This document shows positions 7,285 to 15,471 of a stretch of 64,000 nucleotides of DNA, in pieces (the first letter of the stretch is position 1; each line of letters begins with the position of its first letter). Both the position numbers and the translations under genes were made by a program. A model generated the notes under the pieces. It did not search any database, had not been told where the DNA came from, and was given only the letters and a program-made list of their open reading frames with translations. This DNA comes from Planctomycetota bacterium (GTDB lineage Bacteria > Planctomycetota > UBA1135 > GCA-002686595), in NCBI GenBank assembly GCA_021413885.1, contig JAIOPM010000003.1, positions 5,155-69,154 on the forward strand, written 5' to 3'.

Positions 7285-8457
7285 ATGCCCGAGTTCGCTC
7301 GCACCGCACGCGCCCTCGGTCGAGACCCGACCCGTCGATCGTGGTGGATGCCGCTCGCGTTGGCGGCGTTGCTCGTCGCGTGGGGTGCGTGGGCGTTCTT
7401 CGCGCGTCTCACCGTCTATGCGGTGACCGACGTCGCGCGCCTCGAGGTCGATCAAGCGGCGTATCCGATCGAAGCGCCCGTCGACGGCCGAATCGTGGCG
7501 ACGCACATCGTGCTCGGTTCGAACGTCGAAGTCGGCGAGCCGCTGCTCGAACTCGACTCGGAGCCGTTCCGCCTCGAGCGCAACGAACTCGTCGCGAAAC
7601 GCGAGGGCTACGTGAGCGAGCTGAAGCCGCTCCAAGCCCAGATCGCGGCGCAGGAGCAACAGGTCGAGAACCTGCGCGGCGCGCGCAGCACGAGCGGTGA
7701 CGAGCTCACGGCGGAATTGCAGCAGGGCGAATCCGCGCTGCGCCTCGCGGAGACGGTGATGCGGCGCGCCACGTCGCTGCACGGCAACGGGCTGACCTCC
7801 GAGGTCGATCTCGAGAAGGCGAACACCGACCTCGAGCAGTGCCGCGCGAACGTGGAGCGTTGCCGCGCCGCGCTCGAACGGCAGGACTGGGATCGGCGCG
7901 CGCAAGCGAGCGAGCTCGACGCGACGCTCGAGGAGACGCGTCACGACGAGACGCTCGCGTTGCGCGAGATCGCGGTCGCCGGCGCGGCGATCCAGCGGCT
8001 CGACAACGAGATCGAACGTCGCACGATCCGCGCCGCGATCTCCGGCCGACTCGGGGAGACGTTGAACGCGCGCGTCGGACAATACGTCGCGCAAGGCACG
8101 CGCCTCGGCGCCATCGTTCCGTCGGGCGAGCTCCGCATCGTCGCCGAATTCAGGCCCGAGGAAGCGCTCGGCCGCGTGCGCACCGGGCAGACCGCGCGTT
8201 TCCGGCTGCGCGGCTTCCCGTGGATCGAATACGGCTCGATCCCGGCGCGCGTCACCGGACTCGCGAGCGAAGCGCTCTCCGGCAACGCGCGCGTCGAGCT
8301 CGCGGTCGCGAAGGACGTCGTGTTCCCCGTCGCGCTGCAACACGGTCTCCCCGGGAGTCTCGAGATCGCGATCGAGCGCGTCTCGCCGGCGACGCTCGTC
8401 CTGCGAGCTTCGGGCGCGCTGCTCGCCGGACCGACGACCGCCGCGGACGATTCGTGA
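7285..8457 (+). CDS. HlyD-family membrane-fusion (periplasmic adaptor) protein
   Basis: The product is 390 aa. A cytoplasmic tail is followed by one membrane helix (about residues 22-40), then a biotinyl/lipoyl-like half (YPIEAPVDGRIVATHIVLGS), a long coiled-coil region (about 95-240) and the second lipoyl half with beta-barrel (TIRAAISGRLGETLNARVGQYVAQG). This is the standard order for adaptors of type-I-like peptide exporters, which link the inner-membrane ABC unit to the cell envelope. In NHLM peptide clusters the same three-gene set (HlyD plus two ABC proteins) occurs. Its TGA overlaps the GTG start of the C39 exporter (GTGA), indicating translational coupling. No outer-membrane TolC-like protein lies in the locus. 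Confidence 0.92.
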   Translation: MPEFARTARALGRDPTRRSWWMPLALAALLVAWGAWAFFARLTVYAVTDVARLEVDQAAYPIEAPVDGRIVATHIVLGSNVEVGEPLLELDSEPFRLERNELVAKREGYVSELKPLQAQIAAQEQQVENLRGARSTSGDELTAELQQGESALRLAETVMRRATSLHGNGLTSEVDLEKANTDLEQCRANVERCRAALERQDWDRRAQASELDATLEETRHDETLALREIAVAGAAIQRLDNEIERRTIRAAISGRLGETLNARVGQYVAQGTRLGAIVPSGELRIVAEFRPEEALGRVRTGQTARFRLRGFPWIEYGSIPARVTGLASEALSGNARVELAVAKDVVFPVALQHGLPGSLEIAIERVSPATLVLRASGALLAGPTTAADDS

Positions 8458-11180
8458 CGTCCACGGAGCGAGGCTCCCGGCCGCGACGGCGCTTCTTCGC
8501 GCCGGAGGTCGTGCAGACGTCCGCGATGGACTGCGGGCCGGCGTGCCTCAAGTCGCTGCTCGAGGGACACGGCATCCGGGCGAGCTACGGTCGCTTGCGC
8601 GAAGCGTGTCACACCGACATCGACGGCACGTCGATCGACACGCTCGAGCAAGTCGCGTGCGACCTCGGCCTCGATGCGCGCCAGGTGATGGTGCCGCTCG
8701 ATCACCTCCTGCTGCGCGAGTCCGCGCTGCTGCCGGCGCTCGTCGTCGTCCGCCAGCCGAGCGGCATGACGCACTTCGTCGTCGCGTGGAGCGTGCGCGC
8801 CGGCGTCGTGCAGCTCATGGACCCGGCGACCGGTCGGCGTTGGTCGACGCGGCGCGACTTCGTGAACGAAGTCCACGGGCACGAGATGGCGATCCCGCTC
8901 AGCGCTTGGTGCGAGTGGTCCGCGTCCGACGATTTCCTCTCCGCGCTGCGACGTCGCATCGCGAACCTCGGTGTCGCCGCGAGCCAAGCGGGCCGCTGGA
9001 TCGGCGCGCCGAGTCCTAACGATTCGTGGAGACGGATGGCGGCGCTCGACGCGGCGACGCGCATGGTCGCGACCGTCGTGCGCGGAGGCGGGCTCCGCCC
9101 GGGCCGCGAGGCGGAACGCGCGCTCGACGCGTTCTTCGAGCGAGCGCGGGACGAAGCCGTGGAGCCGACGTCGGTCCTGCCGGCGGACTGTTGGACGGTG
9201 CGGCCGACGGGCACCGACGGAACGCAGCTCACGTTGCGCGGCGCGGTCCTGCTCTCGATCGCCGGCACGCGCGCGACAGAGAGCGAGAGCACGCCGCGCG
9301 CCGAGCTCGCGCCGGATCTCGCGCTCGCGCTCGCCGAGCAACCGGCGCGGCCGGGACGCGCGCTGCTCGCGATGCTGCGCGCCGACGGGCTGCTCTCGCC
9401 GGCGATGCTCACCGGACTGCTCGCGCTCTCGACGCTCGCGGTGCTCGTCGAAGCGCTGCTCTTCCGCTCGCTGTTCGGCGTCGGTCGCGCGATCGCGGTG
9501 CCCGAGCAACGCCTCGCGGCGATCGTCGCGCTCGGCGCGTTCATCGCGCTCCTCCTCGGGCTCGAGGTTCCGATCGCGCGGCGCGCGCTGGGCCTCGGAC
9601 GACGGCTCGAGCTGCGCATGCGCATGGCGCTGCTCCAACGGATCGCGCGCCTCGACGATCGCTACTTCCGGAGTCGCCTCGTCTCCGACATGGCCGACCG
9701 CGCGCATCGCTTGCACGAGATCCGGCAGTTGCCCGAGCTCGGCACCGAGGTCGTGCGCTGCGTCTTCGGTCTCGCCGCGACGACCGCGGGCATCGTGTGG
9801 CTCGCGCCCGGGTCGGCGCCGCTCGCGCTCGCGTGCGCCGCGGCCGCGATCCTCGTGCCGTGGTTCGGACAGCCGCTGCTCGCGGAAGGCGACCTGCGCG
9901 TGCGCAACCACGCGGGCGCTCTCTTGCGTTTCCACCTCGACGCGTTGCTCGGCGTCGTGCCGTTGCGCGCGCACGCCGCGGCTCGTTCTCTGCGTTCGGG
10001 ACACGACGCGCTCGTCGGCGAGTGGGCGCACGCGGGGCTTCAGCTCCAACGCCGCGTCGTCGCGGTCGAGGCGGTGCAGTCGATCGCGTGCTTCGGTCTC
10101 GTCGCGTGGCTCGTCCTCGATCAAACTTCGCGCGCGAGCACTTCGGGCAACGCGCTGCTGCTCGCGTATTGGGCGCTGAGCCTGCCGGTGTACGGACAAC
10201 AACTCGGACTGTGCGCGCGCCAGTATCCGACGCTGCGCAGCACGACGCTGCGCTTCCTCGAGATGCTCGGCACGCCCGTCGCGGCGGAGCGCGCGTCCGA
10301 TGCCGCAGCGAGCGCCGCGTCCACATCGTCGACCCCGCTCGCGAACGGAGCGAATCACGCGCGCGGCGTCGCGATCCGGATGGAGAACGTGAGCGTCAAG
10401 GCCGGCGGGCACACGATCCTCGACGGCGTCGATCTCGCGATCGAGCCGGGCAGCCACGTCGCGATCGTCGGTCAGTCGGGCGCCGGCAAGAGCAGCCTCG
10501 TCGGGCTCTTGCTCGGCTGGTTCTCGCCCGCGGGCGGCAACGTGCGGATCGACGGCGAAGAGCTCGATGCGTCCCGCCTCGCCGAGCTGCGACGCGAGAC
10601 CGCGTGGGTGGATCCGTCGGTGCAGATCTGGAATCGCAGCTTGTTCGACAACCTGACGTACGGCGGCGGCGGCGACGCGGCGAGTGCGATCGGGAGCACG
10701 CTCGATCGCGCGCGCCTCGGTTCGGTGCTCGAACGGTTGCCGGACGGACTTCAGTCGAGCCTCGGCGAAGGCGGTGCACTCGTTTCGGGCGGTGAAGGCC
10801 AGCGCGTGCGCCTCGGCCGTGCGTGCATGCGCGAGTCGGTGCGCCTCGTCGTGCTCGACGAGCCGTTGCGCGGCCTCGCGCGGGACCAGCGCACCGAGAT
10901 GCTCACGTCGATGCGCGCGAACTGGCGCGACGCGACGCTCCTCTGCGTCACGCACGACGTCGGTGAGACGCTCGCGTTCGATCGCGTGCTCGTCGTCGAG
11001 GGCGGACGCATCGTCGAAGGCGGCGCGCCGCAAATCCTGGCGAGCGAGTCGTCGCGCTACGCGGCGATGCTCGCCGCCGAGCGCGAGGTGCGCTCGGGTC
11101 TATGGTCGGGGGCGACGTGGAGAAGGCTGACGCTCGAAGGCGGTCGTCTGGTCGCCGCGCCGACGGAGGCCGAGCGATGA
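8454..11180 (+). CDS. C39-peptidase-containing ABC exporter (PCAT/bacteriocin type)
   Basis: The product is 908 aa from a GTG at 8454; the frame is open further upstream but only as a shadow of the HlyD gene. The N-terminal C39 protease appears intact: oxyanion Gln21, catalytic Cys27 in MDCGPACL, His107 in MTHFVV and Asp123 in LMDPATG. An unusual linker of about 150 residues follows. Then come membrane helices (about 325-590) and an ATPase domain with Walker A GQSGAGKSS (from 673), signature VSGGEGQRV, Walker B LVVLDEP and H-loop VTHD. C39 exporters normally cut double-glycine leaders during export. The only nearby candidate substrate lacks such a leader but has six K-A-G motifs. The gene ends with an ATGA overlap into the second ABC gene. 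Confidence 0.93.
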   Translation: MTSTERGSRPRRRFFAPEVVQTSAMDCGPACLKSLLEGHGIRASYGRLREACHTDIDGTSIDTLEQVACDLGLDARQVMVPLDHLLLRESALLPALVVVRQPSGMTHFVVAWSVRAGVVQLMDPATGRRWSTRRDFVNEVHGHEMAIPLSAWCEWSASDDFLSALRRRIANLGVAASQAGRWIGAPSPNDSWRRMAALDAATRMVATVVRGGGLRPGREAERALDAFFERARDEAVEPTSVLPADCWTVRPTGTDGTQLTLRGAVLLSIAGTRATESESTPRAELAPDLALALAEQPARPGRALLAMLRADGLLSPAMLTGLLALSTLAVLVEALLFRSLFGVGRAIAVPEQRLAAIVALGAFIALLLGLEVPIARRALGLGRRLELRMRMALLQRIARLDDRYFRSRLVSDMADRAHRLHEIRQLPELGTEVVRCVFGLAATTAGIVWLAPGSAPLALACAAAAILVPWFGQPLLAEGDLRVRNHAGALLRFHLDALLGVVPLRAHAAARSLRSGHDALVGEWAHAGLQLQRRVVAVEAVQSIACFGLVAWLVLDQTSRASTSGNALLLAYWALSLPVYGQQLGLCARQYPTLRSTTLRFLEMLGTPVAAERASDAAASAASTSSTPLANGANHARGVAIRMENVSVKAGGHTILDGVDLAIEPGSHVAIVGQSGAGKSSLVGLLLGWFSPAGGNVRIDGEELDASRLAELRRETAWVDPSVQIWNRSLFDNLTYGGGGDAASAIGSTLDRARLGSVLERLPDGLQSSLGEGGALVSGGEGQRVRLGRACMRESVRLVVLDEPLRGLARDQRTEMLTSMRANWRDATLLCVTHDVGETLAFDRVLVVEGGRIVEGGAPQILASESSRYAAMLAAEREVRSGLWSGATWRRLTLEGGRLVAAPTEAER

Positions 11181-13288
11181 GCGCCGGACTCACCGATCTC
11201 TTCTGGCCCGATGCTCGTCTCGACGAAGCGATCGAGCTCGCCGCGCGCCACGCCGGCATCGATTGCTCCGGGGCTCGGACGAACGGCGCGCGCTCGCCGC
11301 GCGGCTCGCTCGCGCTGCGCCTCGAAGCCGTCGCGAGGGACTTGCGCATCGAGATCGAGCCGCTCGACATCGCGTGCGGCGACCTCGACGCGCGCCTGCG
11401 CTCCGAGGCGCCGTTCCTCGCCGTCGTGAAGAACGGCTTCGCCGCGATCGTCGGCCGCCGCGGCGCGAAACTCGTCTTGCTCACGCCCGAGCTGCGCACG
11501 CGCCGCGTCGACGTCGCCGTGATCGCGCGCGAGTTGCGCCGCGAGATCGAAGCTCCGGCGCGCGAAGAGATCGAGCGAGTGCTCGAACACGTCGAACTCG
11601 CTCCGGCGCGCCGCGACGCGGCGCGGCAAGCGTTGCTCGACGAACGGCTGCGCACGACGCGAGTGCGTGGGCTCTTCGCGCTGCGCCCACCGGCGAACGC
11701 GAGCGTGCGCTCCGAGCTGTTGCGCGCCGGCGTGTTGGGACGCTTCGTCGCGCTCTTGTTCGCGCACGCGATGCAGTACGCGCTCTGGCTCGCGTCGTGG
11801 TGGGTCGTCGGCCGCGCGGCGCTCGAGGGCCTCGTCGATCCGGGCTGGTTCCATGCATGGGCGCTGCTGCTCGCGAGCTTGATCCCGTTCCGCCTGCTGG
11901 CGACCTGGATCCAAGGCACGTTCGCGGTCGCGGCCGGCGGCATCCTGAAGCAGCGGTTGCTCGCAGCCGCGCTGCGTCTCGATCCGGAGCGCATCCGCGG
12001 ACTCGGCCTCGGCGACTTCGTCGGCCGCGTGATCGAGTCCGAAGCGGTGGAATCGCTCGCGCTCGGCGGCGGGATCGCGGCGGTGACCGCGATCGTCGAG
12101 CTCACGGCCGCGGTGCTGATCCTCGCGTTCGCGCCCGGCGGAGCGCTGCTCGCCGTCGTGCTCGTCGTGTGGAGCGTGCTCGCGCTCGCCGCCGGCGCAT
12201 GGTGCGTCGCACGACGTCGCGCGTGGACCGACGAACGCCTCGCGTTGTCGCACGGACTCATCGAGAAGATGGTCGGACACCGCACGCGACTCGTTCAGGA
12301 ACCGCGCGAGCAGTGGCACGCGGGCGAAGACGCGGAGCTCGAGCGCTACCTCGCCTCGTCGCGACGCATGGACGACGCGCTCGCGTGGCTCGTCGCGTTG
12401 GCGCCGCGCGGCTGGCTCTTCGTCGGTGTCGTCGGCATCGCGCCGAGCTTCCTCGGCGGGAGCGCATCGACCACCGTGCTCGCCGCGGAACTCGGCGGCA
12501 TCTTGCTCGGCTACGTCGCGACGAACCGGCTTGCGCACGGGCTCGCGCAACTCGGCGGCGCGGCGATCGCGTGGAAACGCGTCGTCCCGATCCTCGAAGC
12601 GCTCTCGCGCGAGGAAGCCGCGGGCGTCGCGTCGGTCGTCGCCGAACCCGCTCCCGTCGCGGCGGGCCAATCGCGCGAGCGCGTCTTGCAGGTGAAGGAC
12701 CTCGGCTACCGGCATCCCGGACGCTCGGAGACGCTCTTCAAGAAGCTCACGCTCGACGTGTACGAAGGCGACCGCATCCTGCTCGAGGGCACTTCGGGCG
12801 CGGGCAAGTCGACGCTCGCATCGTTGCTCTGCGGATTGCGCGCACCCGACGAAGGCGCAGTGCTCTTGCGCGGCGTCGACCGCGGAACGCTCGGTGTGGA
12901 GACGTGGCGGCGCCGCGTCAGCGCCGCGCCGCAGTTCCACGAAAACCACGTCTTCTCCGACACGTTCGCGTTCAATCTGCTGATGGGCCGGAGCTGGCCG
13001 CCGCGCGAAGAGGATTGGAAGCGCGCCGAGGAACTGTGCGGAGAACTCGGCCTCGCCGACCTCATCGCGCGCATGCCCGCCGGCATGAACGAGATCGTGG
13101 GCGACAGCGGCTGGCAACTCTCGCACGGCGAACGCAGCCGCCTCTTCATGGCGCGCGCGCTCCTCCAGGAGAGCGATGTCGTCGTGCTCGACGAGAGCTT
13201 CGCGGCTCTCGATCCGGCGACTCTCGAGAGCTCGATGCGCTGCGCTCTCCGGCGCGCGAAGACGCTCGTCGTGATCGCGCACCCTTGA
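11177..13288 (+). CDS. Second ABC exporter with degenerate C39-like domain
   Basis: The product is 703 aa from an ATG at 11177 overlapping the previous stop. Residues about 45-110 align by eye with the C39 domain of the preceding protein (RLEAVARDLRIE...PLDIACGDL...LAVVKNGFAAIVG...LLTPEL). The DCGPAC segment is missing, the His position is Ala/Phe (around 88-89) and the Asp position is Thr103, so it should be a non-cleaving, substrate-binding C39-like domain. Membrane helices follow (about 190-450), then an ATPase with Walker A EGTSGAGKSTL, signature LSHGERSRL and Walker B VVVLDES. The protein ends immediately after the H-loop (VVIAHP), some tens of residues short of the usual end. It probably forms a heterodimer with, or a second station beside, the C39 exporter, as in NHLM systems. 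Confidence 0.88.
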   Translation: MSAGLTDLFWPDARLDEAIELAARHAGIDCSGARTNGARSPRGSLALRLEAVARDLRIEIEPLDIACGDLDARLRSEAPFLAVVKNGFAAIVGRRGAKLVLLTPELRTRRVDVAVIARELRREIEAPAREEIERVLEHVELAPARRDAARQALLDERLRTTRVRGLFALRPPANASVRSELLRAGVLGRFVALLFAHAMQYALWLASWWVVGRAALEGLVDPGWFHAWALLLASLIPFRLLATWIQGTFAVAAGGILKQRLLAAALRLDPERIRGLGLGDFVGRVIESEAVESLALGGGIAAVTAIVELTAAVLILAFAPGGALLAVVLVVWSVLALAAGAWCVARRRAWTDERLALSHGLIEKMVGHRTRLVQEPREQWHAGEDAELERYLASSRRMDDALAWLVALAPRGWLFVGVVGIAPSFLGGSASTTVLAAELGGILLGYVATNRLAHGLAQLGGAAIAWKRVVPILEALSREEAAGVASVVAEPAPVAAGQSRERVLQVKDLGYRHPGRSETLFKKLTLDVYEGDRILLEGTSGAGKSTLASLLCGLRAPDEGAVLLRGVDRGTLGVETWRRRVSAAPQFHENHVFSDTFAFNLLMGRSWPPREEDWKRAEELCGELGLADLIARMPAGMNEIVGDSGWQLSHGERSRLFMARALLQESDVVVLDESFAALDPATLESSMRCALRRAKTLVVIAHP

Positions 13289-13312
13289 GTTGGTGTGTTC
13301 GAGCTCTCGCCT

Positions 13313-14164
13313 TCAGAGATCGCGCGCGGCGAACGTGTCGCCTTGCTCCAGGTCTCCGGTCTCCAGCCCCTTCTTGAACCATCGCACGCGCTGCGCCGAA
13401 GTGCCGTGCGTGAAGCTCTCGGGCACGACTCTGCCTTGCGAACGGCGTTGAAGGTTGTCGTCACCGATCTTCGCCGCGGCGTTGAGCGCCTCTTCCACAT
13501 CACCGGCCTCGAGCACGTTGCCCGCTCGGTTCGCGTGGTGTGCCCACACGCCCGCAAGAAAGTCCGCTTGTAACTCCATCCGCACCGAGAGCTCGTTGGC
13601 CTCGGGCTCGCCGACGCGTTGCTGGGCAGCGCGGACCTTTTCCTCGACGCCGATGAGCCGCTGCACGTGATGGCCGACCTCATGCGCTACCACGTACGCC
13701 TGCGCGAAGTCACCGGGCGCGCCGAGGCTGCTCTCCAACTCGTCGAAGAACCCAAGGTCGAGGTACAGCTGTTCGTCGCCCGGGCAGTAGAACGGACCGA
13801 CGGCCGACTCGGCCATTCCGCACGCGGAGTCGACTGCGCCGCGAAAGAGGACGAGCGTCGGATCGCGGTACTCGGCGCCGTAGCGCGGCAATTGTTCGGT
13901 CCAAACGTCTTCCGTCGACGCGAGCACGCTCCGCAAGAAGTTCGCGAGCTCTTCCTCGGTCGCGGAGGGCTCCGACGTGTCGGCCGAGACGGAACGGCCA
14001 CCGTTCCCCAACGCGCCGACAAGCGCGCCGGGATCGCCGGTGAGCCAGAAAACGGCCAATGCGACGACGAGTCCGACTGCGCCTAGCCCCTTGAATCCAC
14101 CAGGGATGCCGAGTCGACGACGGTCGTCTACGTTCGTGCTCAGTCTGCTGCCGCGCCACTGCAT
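13313..14164 (-). CDS. Neutral zinc metallopeptidase, YpfJ family
   Basis: The product is 283 aa. One membrane helix (about 25-45) is followed by a periplasmic metallopeptidase domain with the zinc motif HEVGHH (161-166) and a downstream ligand candidate, Glu197, in MELQADFLAG. Conserved family segments include TEQLPRYGAEYRDPTLVLF, GPFYCPGDEQLYLDLGFF and the C-terminal HGTSAQRVRWFKKGLETG. Members are membrane-anchored zinc proteases of poorly known substrate. The gene is convergent with the exporter locus with only a 24-nt gap, so it is not part of that operon. Confidence 0.92.
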   Translation of the reverse strand: MQWRGSRLSTNVDDRRRLGIPGGFKGLGAVGLVVALAVFWLTGDPGALVGALGNGGRSVSADTSEPSATEEELANFLRSVLASTEDVWTEQLPRYGAEYRDPTLVLFRGAVDSACGMAESAVGPFYCPGDEQLYLDLGFFDELESSLGAPGDFAQAYVVAHEVGHHVQRLIGVEEKVRAAQQRVGEPEANELSVRMELQADFLAGVWAHHANRAGNVLEAGDVEEALNAAAKIGDDNLQRRSQGRVVPESFTHGTSAQRVRWFKKGLETGDLEQGDTFAARDL

Positions 14165-14373
14165 GAGTTTCTCGGCCCTTCTTGTTCGAGGTCGTTGACG
14201 GCAATCGCCACGCTCGAGCGGACGACCGACCGTCGCGTTTGGCCGCGACCGTGAACCGCATGCGGCGAGCCTGGGTGCCGCGCTCCCAATCGACTAGTCG
14301 CAAAGCCGATAGGTAGGCGACCGCGCGACCGCAGCGGCCGAGACGGTTCAGCGCAAAGAAGAAGAGACGCCCC

Positions 14374-14637
14374 CTACTCGTTGCAGCAAGCCCGTTCGCA
14401 ACTGGAGTCGCAACCCTTGCCGCAGATCGAGCAGTACTTCAGGGTCGACGAACTGTTCGCAAGACGGTCGCGGCAGCACTCCTTCGTGCAGCTCGCATCG
14501 CACTCCATGCCGCAGCAGGCGCGGTACTCCTTGGTGTCGACGGAACTCGCTGAGTAACGAGTCTCACCCGATCTGCAGCCGGCAAGGGGGAGAGTCACCA
14601 GGAATCCCAACGCGAGAACGAAACGGGGTGCATTCAT
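14374..14637 (-). CDS. Small Cys-rich lipoprotein with duplicated metal-site-like motif
   Basis: The product is 87 aa: a signal peptide with lipobox LPLAGC (Cys21) and a mature part with twelve more cysteines in two copies of one pattern. Copy 1 has Cys41, 42, 46, 50, 54, 55; copy 2 has Cys69, 72, 76, 80, 84, 85. The repeating C-x3-C-x3-C-x3-CC spacing would place thiols on one face of a helix. That fits metal binding (Cu(I), Zn or similar) or an oxidised disulfide knot on the envelope surface. I know no named family with this arrangement. The gene is monocistronic; the 209 nt to the metallopeptidase start hold nothing recognised. Confidence 0.75.
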   Translation of the reverse strand: MNAPRFVLALGFLVTLPLAGCRSGETRYSASSVDTKEYRACCGMECDASCTKECCRDRLANSSSTLKYCSICGKGCDSSCERACCNE

Positions 14638-14969
14638 GACTGATCATTCCGGTGAGTCGGTTGTGGATGAAGCAACGAAGGAAAGTCCATCGGCGTTCAG
14701 CGTAGTGCCGTGCCGGCGCGCATCCATCGGCGGTCTCACCGACCTTGCGCGACGGAGATCGGTAGGGTGTGGGCGCGATTCTCCGGCGTACCCACTTTCC
14801 GCCCGTCGCCGTCGAAGCGACGCGAAGCCGCGCATGGATCACGGAGAGCGATTCCGCGGCGAGACCGGCCTCATCGCGGTCAGCTGCCGCGCGACAGGCA
14901 ACCGATCGTCTCTCCGACAGCACGTCGTCGCGCATCCCGCGCGCCAACCGCATGTACGATGCGACGCCG
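14638..14969. other. Divergent intergenic region, no gene recognised
   Basis: This stretch of 332 nt lies between the minus-strand Cys-rich lipoprotein gene and the plus-strand DinB-like gene. Open frames cross it on both strands but show only Arg/Ser-rich shadow sequence. It should contain two divergent promoters; I could not identify boxes. An in-frame ATG at 14952 may be the true start of the DinB-like gene. Confidence 0.45.
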
Positions 14970-15446
14970 ATGACTGACTCCGCACTACGCGCTCACGTCC
15001 TGGCCATCCTGGATGGTGGCGGCGCGCATGCTCGTGCTCGCGAGGTCTTGCGTGGATTTCCTTGGCGCAAGGTCGGAGTCCGCGCGCCGGGTTTTGCTCA
15101 CAGTGCTTGGGAGCTGCTCGAGCATCTGCGCATCGGACAGAATGACATCGTGCGGTTCGGGCTCGAGCCTCGGTATCGCTCGCCGAAGTGGCCGTCGGGT
15201 TATTGGCCGAAGAGTCCCGAGCCGCCGAGCCGTTCCGCATGGAGCGACAGCGCGCGGTCGTTCCTCGCCGACCTCGGCGCCTGCCGGCGGATCGCGCGTG
15301 ACCGACGAGTCGATCTGCTCGCGCCGATCGCTCATTCACCGGACGCGACTTGGCTCTACGAATTGCTGCTCGTCGCCGATCACAACGCGTATCACCTCGG
15401 GCAACTCATGCAATTGCGGCGAGCCCTCGAAGCGATGTACGTGTAG
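14970..15446 (+). CDS. DinB-superfamily protein
   Basis: The product is 158 aa, a predicted four-helix bundle. It has the DinB/YfiT metal-site pattern: a His in the first long helix (HSAWELLEHLRIGQ) and two more near the C-terminus (DHNAYHLGQL). The segment RYRSPKWPSGYWP is typical of the subgroup often annotated as damage-inducible DinB. Members bind a divalent metal; some act as thiol-dependent transferases, but the substrate here cannot be told from sequence. The ATG at 14970 gives the usual length; an ATG at 14952 would add six residues. It is convergent with the PLP decarboxylase gene (25-nt gap). Confidence 0.85.
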   Translation: MTDSALRAHVLAILDGGGAHARAREVLRGFPWRKVGVRAPGFAHSAWELLEHLRIGQNDIVRFGLEPRYRSPKWPSGYWPKSPEPPSRSAWSDSARSFLADLGACRRIARDRRVDLLAPIAHSPDATWLYELLLVADHNAYHLGQLMQLRRALEAMYV

Positions 15447-15471
15447 TTCGGCCCGATCGATCCCGACGGCG

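Noticed and set aside
7941-11033. 1030-codon minus-strand open frame opposite the HlyD and C39 exporter genes
   Set aside because: Low-complexity Arg/Glu-rich translation without any motif, lying exactly opposite two well-supported genes.
5640-13288. Classical RiPP cluster (lanthipeptide, graspetide, proteusin or radical-SAM product)
   Set aside because: No LanM/LanB, YcaO, ATP-grasp or radical SAM gene lies nearby, and the candidate substrate has no Cys, Asp, Glu or leader. A modification enzyme elsewhere in the genome cannot be excluded.
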